Part shown: positions 59,206 through 64,000 of the stretch, in pieces
How the letters are laid out: each line of letters starts with the position of its first letter
Position numbering within the stretch: the stretch's first letter is position 1
Source: CALAED01 sp036555725
Lineage (GTDB): Bacteria > Actinomycetota > Actinomycetes > Streptosporangiales > Streptosporangiaceae
Direction of reading: 5' to 3'
Length of the DNA stretch: 64,000 bases
Assembly: GCA_036555725.1 (NCBI GenBank)
Contig: DATBKU010000072.1
Coordinates: 1 to 64,000, forward strand
Translations under genes and position numbers: made by a program
Notes under the pieces: model-generated
Told to the model about the DNA's origin: nothing
The model's input: the letters and a program-made list of their open reading frames with translations, nothing else
Databases searched by the model: none

Positions 59206-60723
59206 TCAGCCGAGCCGTCCGAGCCGGCGGCCGATCTCGGCCTTCTTGCCGGTCACGCCGAACGTCGTCGCGGTGATGCCCAGCGAGCCGGTACCGGTGA
59301 CCCCCGTCGAGACGCCCTTGAGCCACGACACCATGCCGTCGCCGACGTTCTCGGCCGGCGCGCCCGCCGACAGGTCCGCGAAACCGTCCTTGTTGTTGTC
59401 CAGCAGCGCGACCTGGGTGCCCATCTTGTCGTTGGTCTCGCAGCCGCCCGGTACCCCGGCCGTGTTCTGCGTGATCATCTGCGAACCCGTGCCGGTCAGC
59501 CCGCTGGCCGAGCCGTACAGCAGCCACGTGGCGCCGGCGTCCGCCGCCGTGCCGATGTCCTCGGTCGGCCCGCCGACCGCCAAGTCAGCCTTGCCGTCCT
59601 TGTTGATGTCACCCGCGGCGACCGACGCGCCGAACGCGTCCCCCGCCTCGCCGCCTCCCGGAACGGAGGCCGTGTCCTGATTGACGACGTACGAGGCGTC
59701 CGCGGTCACATTGCCGACCCCGCCCTTGAACACCTTGACTTGCCCGCCCTGGTGGTCGGCGTCCGGTGTCTGGCCGACCGCGACATCCGCGAAGGAGTCA
59801 CCGTCGAAGTCGCCCGCCGTCACCGAGTTGACGTCCGTGAGGACGACCGACGGGGTGCCCAGATCGCCCTGATTCGTACTGTCGAGCACCCCTGGGAAGA
59901 CGAAGAAGCCGTGCACGTCGCCCGTCGGCGCGTCCGCGTCGAACCAGGCGTAGACCAGGTCGTCGTGACCGTCGCCGGTCACGTCGCCGGTGGCGATCCA
60001 GGAGTTGTTGACGTCGTCCGCGGACAGCGTCGTGATGCCGCCCTTGCGATTCTTGGCCTTGGACGGGTTCACGACCTTGCCGGGATGCGGGGTCCGGCCC
60101 GTCGCCGTCGCCTTGGCGACGGCCGCGGTGGGCCCGAAGAAGAACCACGCGAAATTGCTGGTGCCCGGAATCGTAATGAACAGCTCGGGGAAGCCGTCGT
60201 GCTCGATGTCGCCGACCGACAGGCTTTCTCCCCACCGGTGGCCGGCGGCGGGCGCGCCGAACTCATCGGCCGCACTCGACGCAGCCGCGGAAAGGCCGGA
60301 CGACGTACCCCACAAGAAGTCGACGGTGCCGGCATTGGCGCCGTTCGTGGTGTCCTCGTCGGGCACACCGACGGCGAGGTCGGCGAAACCGTCCTGGTTG
60401 AAGTCCGCCGAGGCGAGCGAGTAGCCGAAGTGGTCACTGGTCTCCGGCGTACCGGGCACCCCGGCGGTGGCCTGGCTGAAGACCTGATGCTTACCCGTGT
60501 TGAGGCCGTTGCTCGACCCATAGACGATGTCGACGAAACCGGCGAACTTCGCGCTGCCGGCCGTGCCGTACGGGCTGCCGATCGCCAGGTCGGTGAAACC
60601 GTCCCCGTTGAAGTCGTACGGCTTGGCGGTCGCCGCCGAAGCCGACGGTGCGAGGCCTGCCAGCCCGAACGCCGCAAGCGCCGCCACGGCGGCAATGGTT
60701 GTGGAGCGCGTCGCAATGCCCAT
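59206..60723 (-). CDS. Secreted FG-GAP propeller protein 3
   Basis: The predicted protein has 505 residues. The signal peptide (MGIATRSTTIAAVAALAAFG, cleavage near SASA) differs by only a few residues from that of protein 2. Seven repeats: DFNGDGFTD, DFNQDGFAD, DIEHDGFPE, DVTGDGHDD, DFDGDSFAD, DINKDGKAD and DNNKDGFAD. The propeller resembles protein 4 (GTAGSAKFAGFVDIVYGSSN is shared), so the gene combines a signal region like protein 2 with a propeller like protein 4. It has its own terminator. Confidence 0.9.
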   Translation of the reverse strand: MGIATRSTTIAAVAALAAFGLAGLAPSASAATAKPYDFNGDGFTDLAIGSPYGTAGSAKFAGFVDIVYGSSNGLNTGKHQVFSQATAGVPGTPETSDHFGYSLASADFNQDGFADLAVGVPDEDTTNGANAGTVDFLWGTSSGLSAAASSAADEFGAPAAGHRWGESLSVGDIEHDGFPELFITIPGTSNFAWFFFGPTAAVAKATATGRTPHPGKVVNPSKAKNRKGGITTLSADDVNNSWIATGDVTGDGHDDLVYAWFDADAPTGDVHGFFVFPGVLDSTNQGDLGTPSVVLTDVNSVTAGDFDGDSFADVAVGQTPDADHQGGQVKVFKGGVGNVTADASYVVNQDTASVPGGGEAGDAFGASVAAGDINKDGKADLAVGGPTEDIGTAADAGATWLLYGSASGLTGTGSQMITQNTAGVPGGCETNDKMGTQVALLDNNKDGFADLSAGAPAENVGDGMVSWLKGVSTGVTGTGSLGITATTFGVTGKKAEIGRRLGRLG

Positions 60724-60784
60724 GAGTCCCCACGCAATTTGTACGGGTTTGTCGCTTATTGGGAGACGCCCCGTAGGACAGGGC

Positions 60785-60803
60785 GGTTTACTACCCGTTA
60801 ACC
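60785..60803 (-). promoter_or_regulatory. Conserved upstream element of FG-GAP gene 3
   Basis: GGTTTACTACCCGTTAACC on the plus strand, 62 bases upstream of the gene 3 start. It matches the element upstream of gene 2 at all but three positions, in a similarly conserved context (a GGACA word follows on the gene side in both). Probably a shared promoter or operator part. Confidence 0.5.
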
Positions 60804-60853
60804 ATATGCGCGCTCATCGCGTGTCACGACGTTTCGTAACGGCTTCGCAACAT

Positions 60854-60883
60854 CAGGGCGGGCACCCCCGTGCGCCCGCCCTG
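60854..60883 (-). terminator. Hairpin downstream of FG-GAP gene 4
   Basis: CAGGGCGGGC (60854-60863) pairs with GCCCGCCCTG (60874-60883) across 10 bases, 26 bases after the gene 4 stop. The T-run (TTTT) is on the plus-strand side, so it would act more strongly on plus-strand transcripts. Confidence 0.6.
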
Positions 60884-60908
60884 ACGTTTTCCTAGGTCAG
60901 CTTTCCGG

Positions 60909-62468
60909 TCAGCCGAGCCGTCCGAGTCGGCGGCCGATTTCGGCCTTCTTACCGGTCACGCCGAACGTGGTCGCCGTGATGCCCAGCGACCCGGTCCCGG
61001 TGACGCCCGCCGTGACGCCTTCGAGCCACGACACCATGCCGTCCCCGGCGTTCTCCGCCGGCGCACCGGCCAGCAGATCGGCGAAGCCGTCGTTGTTGGT
61101 GTCCAGCAGAGACACCTGCGTGCCCATCTTGTCGCCGGTCTCGCAGCCGCCCGGCACACCGGCCGTGTTCTGCGTGATCCCTTGTGACCCCGCCCCGGTC
61201 AACCCGGTCGCCGAGCCGTACAGCATGACAGCCGAGCCGGCGTCGGCCGCCGAGTCGACATCCTCGGTCGGCACGCCGACCGCGAGATCGGCCTTGCCGT
61301 CCTTGTTGACGTCCCCCGCGGCCACCGACGCGCCGAACGCGTCACCCGCCTCGTCGTTCCCGGGAACGGACGGCGAGCCTTGGTTGAGCACGGTGGTGGG
61401 AGCGTCCGGGTTCACGTTGGTGGCCGAGCCCTCGTAGACCGCGATCTGCCCGCCGAGATGCGTGGCATCCGGGGTCTGCCCGAGCGCGACATCGTCGAAG
61501 CCGTCCCCGTCGAAGTCGCCAGCGGTCAGGGAGCTGACCTGGGTATCGATCAGTTCCGCGGTGGTGCCGTCCAGCGCGCCCAGGCCGGTCTCGGAGTCGA
61601 TGACGCCGGTCAGGACCTGGAAGCCGTGCACAGTTTCGCCGTCGGCGTCGTACCAGCCGACGACGAGATCGCCGAGATTGTCGCCGGTGACATTGCCCGT
61701 GGCGAAGAACGTGGTGTTGACGTCCTCTTCGGATTGGGCCGTGACCTCGCCCTTGGTCTTGTTGGCCGAGGCGATGGCGAGCCCCTTGCCCGGGTGCGGC
61801 GTGCGGGTCTTGGCCACCGCCTTTGCCGTGGGAACCGGGGTGAAGTCGAACCAATTGAACATGCCGGCGCCCGGAACCGAGTAGAACAGGTCCGACCAGC
61901 CGTTCCGGTCGATGTCGCCGACGGACAGCGTTTCGCCGAAGCGGTGGCTGGGGCCCGGGCCCACGATTACTTCGCCGGTAGTCGGATCTGTCAGGGTGGG
62001 TTCCACCGTCGCGCTCGAATCCGTCCCGGAGAGGCCGGCCGCGGAGCCCCACAGGATCTGCAGGTATCCGGCGTTGGCGCCGTCCGCGGTGTCCTCGTCG
62101 GGCACGCCGACCGCGAGGTCGGCGAAACCGTCATGGTCGAAGTCGGCCGACGTAAGTGAGTTGCCGAAGTGGTCGCTGGTCTCCGGGCTGCCGGCGATGC
62201 CGGCGCTGGCCTGGCTGAAAACCTGATGCTTACCCGTGTTGAGGCCGTTGCTCGACCCATAGACGATGTCGACGAAACCGGCGAACTTCGCGCTGCCGGC
62301 CGTGCCGTACGGGCTGCCGATGGCCACGTCGGTGATGCCGTCCCCGTTGAAGTCGTACGGCTTGGCGGTCGCCGCGGAGGCCGGCGACGCGAGCCCGATA
62401 AGGCTCAGCCCACTCAGGGCGGTAATGGCGGCGATAGCCAGCCCCCGCACCTTGCCACTAGGACGCAA
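60909..62468 (-). CDS. Secreted FG-GAP propeller protein 4
   Basis: The predicted protein has 519 residues if it starts at the TTG at 62468, which has GGAGG exactly 6 bases upstream; a GTG at about 62450 is an alternative, and the longer frame to 62585 lacks a signal-like start. The signal peptide then reads RPSGKVRGLAIAAITALSG and ends near SPASAA. Seven repeats: DFNGDGITD, DFDHDGFAD, DIDRNGWSD, NVTGDNLGD, DFDGDGFDD, DVNKDGKAD and DTNNDGFAD; the fourth has lost its leading Asp. A 101-base stretch is identical to gene 3. Confidence 0.87.
   Translation of the reverse strand: MRPSGKVRGLAIAAITALSGLSLIGLASPASAATAKPYDFNGDGITDVAIGSPYGTAGSAKFAGFVDIVYGSSNGLNTGKHQVFSQASAGIAGSPETSDHFGNSLTSADFDHDGFADLAVGVPDEDTADGANAGYLQILWGSAAGLSGTDSSATVEPTLTDPTTGEVIVGPGPSHRFGETLSVGDIDRNGWSDLFYSVPGAGMFNWFDFTPVPTAKAVAKTRTPHPGKGLAIASANKTKGEVTAQSEEDVNTTFFATGNVTGDNLGDLVVGWYDADGETVHGFQVLTGVIDSETGLGALDGTTAELIDTQVSSLTAGDFDGDGFDDVALGQTPDATHLGGQIAVYEGSATNVNPDAPTTVLNQGSPSVPGNDEAGDAFGASVAAGDVNKDGKADLAVGVPTEDVDSAADAGSAVMLYGSATGLTGAGSQGITQNTAGVPGGCETGDKMGTQVSLLDTNNDGFADLLAGAPAENAGDGMVSWLEGVTAGVTGTGSLGITATTFGVTGKKAEIGRRLGRLG
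62221..62321. repeat. 101-base exact repeat of 60482-60582
   Basis: The bases 62221-62321 in gene 4 equal 60482-60582 in gene 3 without a mismatch, including third codon positions, although the flanking coding sequence has diverged. This covers the first propeller blade. A recent duplication or gene conversion is the simplest explanation. Confidence 0.85.
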
Positions 62469-62649
62469 AGGGATCCTCCCCGCTATTTGCGCACACCGAT
62501 ATGCGCACGCGTGAGATTGACGCCCGGAACTGATAACTGGTTTACCGGTTTTCTCGCTTCTTCGGACGTCTTTCAAGGCGTACACATTTCCGGCTCAAAC
62601 GGTGTCACTGCGTGATCGTCGAGCGGCGGGCCTTAGGTCGTCAGGTCCA

Positions 62650-63765
62650 TTAAGGGTGGAGCGGGAGGTGAATGGTGAAGCGGCAGCCGGGGCCTGCGTT
62701 GGTGACAACGATGCGGCCCGCGTGGGCCTCGATGATGCCGCGGGTGATGGCGAGGCCGAGTCCGGCGCCGCCGCCGGGGGTGCGGGCGGACTCGCCGCGG
62801 AAGGCGATGTCGAAGACGCGCGGGAGGTCTTGGTCGGGGATGCCGCCGCAGCCGTCGGCCACGCTCACGCAGGCCATGCCGTCCTCGACGGCGCCGGCGA
62901 TCTCGATGGTGCCGTCGCTCTGGGTGTGCCGGATCGCGTTGACGACGAGGTTACGCAGCGCCCGGCCGAGTTCGGCCGCATCGACCTCGACGGGGAGGTC
63001 GGGGCCCGCGTCGCCGCGCAGCCGTACCCCTTTGGCGCGGGCGAGCGGCTCGGCGCCGGCGACCGTGTCGGCGATCAGGTCGGCGAGGCCGATGCGCTGC
63101 CGCGACAGCCGCAGCGCGCCCGCGTGGATGCGCGACAACTCGAACAGGTCGTCGACCATCTCCGACAGCCGGTCGACCTCGACGCGCATCCGCCGGTGGT
63201 AGCGGCGCGTGGTCTCCGGGTCGGTGACCACCTCGTCCTCCAGCGCCTCGGCCATCGCGCGCAGCCCGGCCAGCGGCGTCCGCAGGTCGTGGCTGACCCA
63301 GGCGACCAACTCGCGGCGGCTCGCCTCCAGGGTCTGCTCGCGCTGGTGCGCCGCGCCCAGCCGGCCGTATGCCTCCTCGAGCTCCCGCGCCAGCTCGGCC
63401 AGCTCGGCGGGCAGCCGTTCGTCCGGCACGCGGTAGCGGCCGGCCCGTACGGCCTCGAGGAGCGTCCGGTTCGCGGCGATCAGCCGGCGGCCGAGCAGCA
63501 GCGATACGCCGAGGCCGACGAGCCCGGCCACGATCACGACGGTGAGGGCCACCGCCCGGTCGTGATCGGAGATCATCATCGCCAGCGTGTTCGCGACGAT
63601 GCCGGCGATGGTGGCGGTGACCGTGGCCGCGGCGACGACGGCGAGCTGCGTGGCGACGGACCGCGTACGAAGGAGATGCAGCACGCCGAGGCCCGCGGCG
63701 GCGACGAGCAGGGCGGCCCCGGCGGCGTATGCGGCCACCTCGAGCAGACCCCGCATGGACATCAT
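62650..63765 (-). CDS. Sensor histidine kinase
   Basis: The predicted protein has 371 residues. Two hydrophobic segments (residues about 8-30 and 38-95, probably three helices) anchor it. The H-box is VAWVSHDLRTPLAGLRAMAE, the N-box is LVVNAIRHTQ, G1 is VADGCGGIP and G2 is GGGAGLGLAITRGIIEAH. The short extracytoplasmic part argues for sensing in or at the membrane. It starts inside the response regulator stop (ATGA), with GAGGAGG upstream. The two form one two-component system. Confidence 0.92.
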   Translation of the reverse strand: MMSMRGLLEVAAYAAGAALLVAAAGLGVLHLLRTRSVATQLAVVAAATVTATIAGIVANTLAMMISDHDRAVALTVVIVAGLVGLGVSLLLGRRLIAANRTLLEAVRAGRYRVPDERLPAELAELARELEEAYGRLGAAHQREQTLEASRRELVAWVSHDLRTPLAGLRAMAEALEDEVVTDPETTRRYHRRMRVEVDRLSEMVDDLFELSRIHAGALRLSRQRIGLADLIADTVAGAEPLARAKGVRLRGDAGPDLPVEVDAAELGRALRNLVVNAIRHTQSDGTIEIAGAVEDGMACVSVADGCGGIPDQDLPRVFDIAFRGESARTPGGGAGLGLAITRGIIEAHAGRIVVTNAGPGCRFTIHLPLHP

Positions 63766-64000
63766 GGGCCGGCCTCCTCATACCGGTAGCCGACGCCCCA
63801 CACGGTCACGATCCGGCGCGGCGCCGTCGGATCGTCCTCGATCTTCTCCCGCAGCCGGCGTACGTGCACGGTGACGGTCGAGGAGTCGCCGAACGACCAT
63901 CCCCAGACCCGTTCGAGCAGCTGGTCGCGGGTGAACGCCTGCCGCGGGTGCCGCAGCAGGAAGACGAGCAGGTCGAACTCGCGCGCGGTCAGGGCCAGCT
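63762..64000 (-). CDS. OmpR/PhoB-type response regulator, partial (start beyond the window)
   Basis: Only the last 78 residues are in the window; the start lies beyond 64000. They make up most of an OmpR-type winged helix: LALTAREFDLLVFLLRHPRQ, then FTRDQLLERVWGW, STVTVHVRRLREKIEDDP and the closing VWGVGYRYE. The receiver domain is not visible. The stop overlaps the histidine kinase start by 4 bases. Confidence 0.92.
   Translation of the reverse strand, partial: LALTAREFDLLVFLLRHPRQAFTRDQLLERVWGWSFGDSSTVTVHVRRLREKIEDDPTAPRRIVTVWGVGYRYEEAGP

Noticed and set aside
1..64000. tRNA, rRNA, riboswitch or insertion-sequence features
   Set aside because: By eye I found no T-loop-like tRNA ends, transposase genes, or recognisable riboswitch cores. 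A covariance-model search was not possible, so small RNAs could be missed.

Overview
The window is very GC-rich, gene-dense DNA from an actinomycete. Markers for this are a bacterial proteasome activator (Bpa), an EspI-like MinD ATPase with a proline-rich N-terminus, an XRE/DUF5753 regulator with a DUF397 partner, a DUF574-type methyltransferase, an F420-type (DDN-like) oxidoreductase, an MptB-like mannosyltransferase, ANTAR and STAS regulators, and frequent GTG starts and leaderless promoters. Micromonosporales or Streptosporangiales would fit; the sequence alone does not settle it. I recognised no tRNA, rRNA, CRISPR array, insertion sequence or known riboswitch.

Layout. 1-5.5 kb: a cut-off DUF1835 gene, a small secreted protein, then a coupled redox operon (small membrane protein, ApbE flavin transferase, ferric-reductase-like membrane protein, NuoF-like protein, 3Fe-4S ferredoxin). 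5.5-8.5 kb: an XRE/methyltransferase/DUF397 regulatory island. 8.6-10.5 kb: a DrrAB-type ABC exporter. 10.5-19.4 kb: a large AAA ATPase regulator, an MFS exporter and an SRPBCC/ArsR operon that share a duplicated palindromic promoter, a DDN-like enzyme, a GAF/SpoIIE phosphatase, and a quinone oxidoreductase divergent from an ArsR gene.

19.5-34.9 kb is the centrepiece: one minus-strand operon for a nonribosomal peptide. Its order is acyl-activating ligase, NRPS (C-A-T-C-A-T), NRPS (C-A-T-TE fused to an MFS exporter), MbtH, acyl carrier protein and a Tat-type M28 peptidase. Most junctions are 4-base overlaps. By eye the three A-domain codes read Gly, a basic residue, and Ser. The thioesterase has Cys where Ser is usual, so I suggest an N-acyl tripeptide ending in Ser, possibly released as a strained ring. 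The flank (35-39.5 kb) has another oxidoreductase, a truncated LysR gene and two MFS genes. GAAA-N-TTTC palindromes sit before the NRPS operon and between the two MFS genes.

39.6-55.7 kb is more core-like: STAS and GAF-ANTAR regulators, MarR, the orphan EspI-like ATPase, quinone oxidoreductase plus bpa, HAD phosphatase, serS, pheA, DUF4446, and polyprenol-dependent glycosyltransferases (GT87, MptB-like, GT2) with a large phosphatase-like membrane protein. 55.7-62.5 kb is a tandem array of four secreted seven-repeat FG-GAP propeller proteins with signs of recent duplication or gene conversion. The window ends in a histidine kinase and the C-terminal part of its OmpR-type response regulator.
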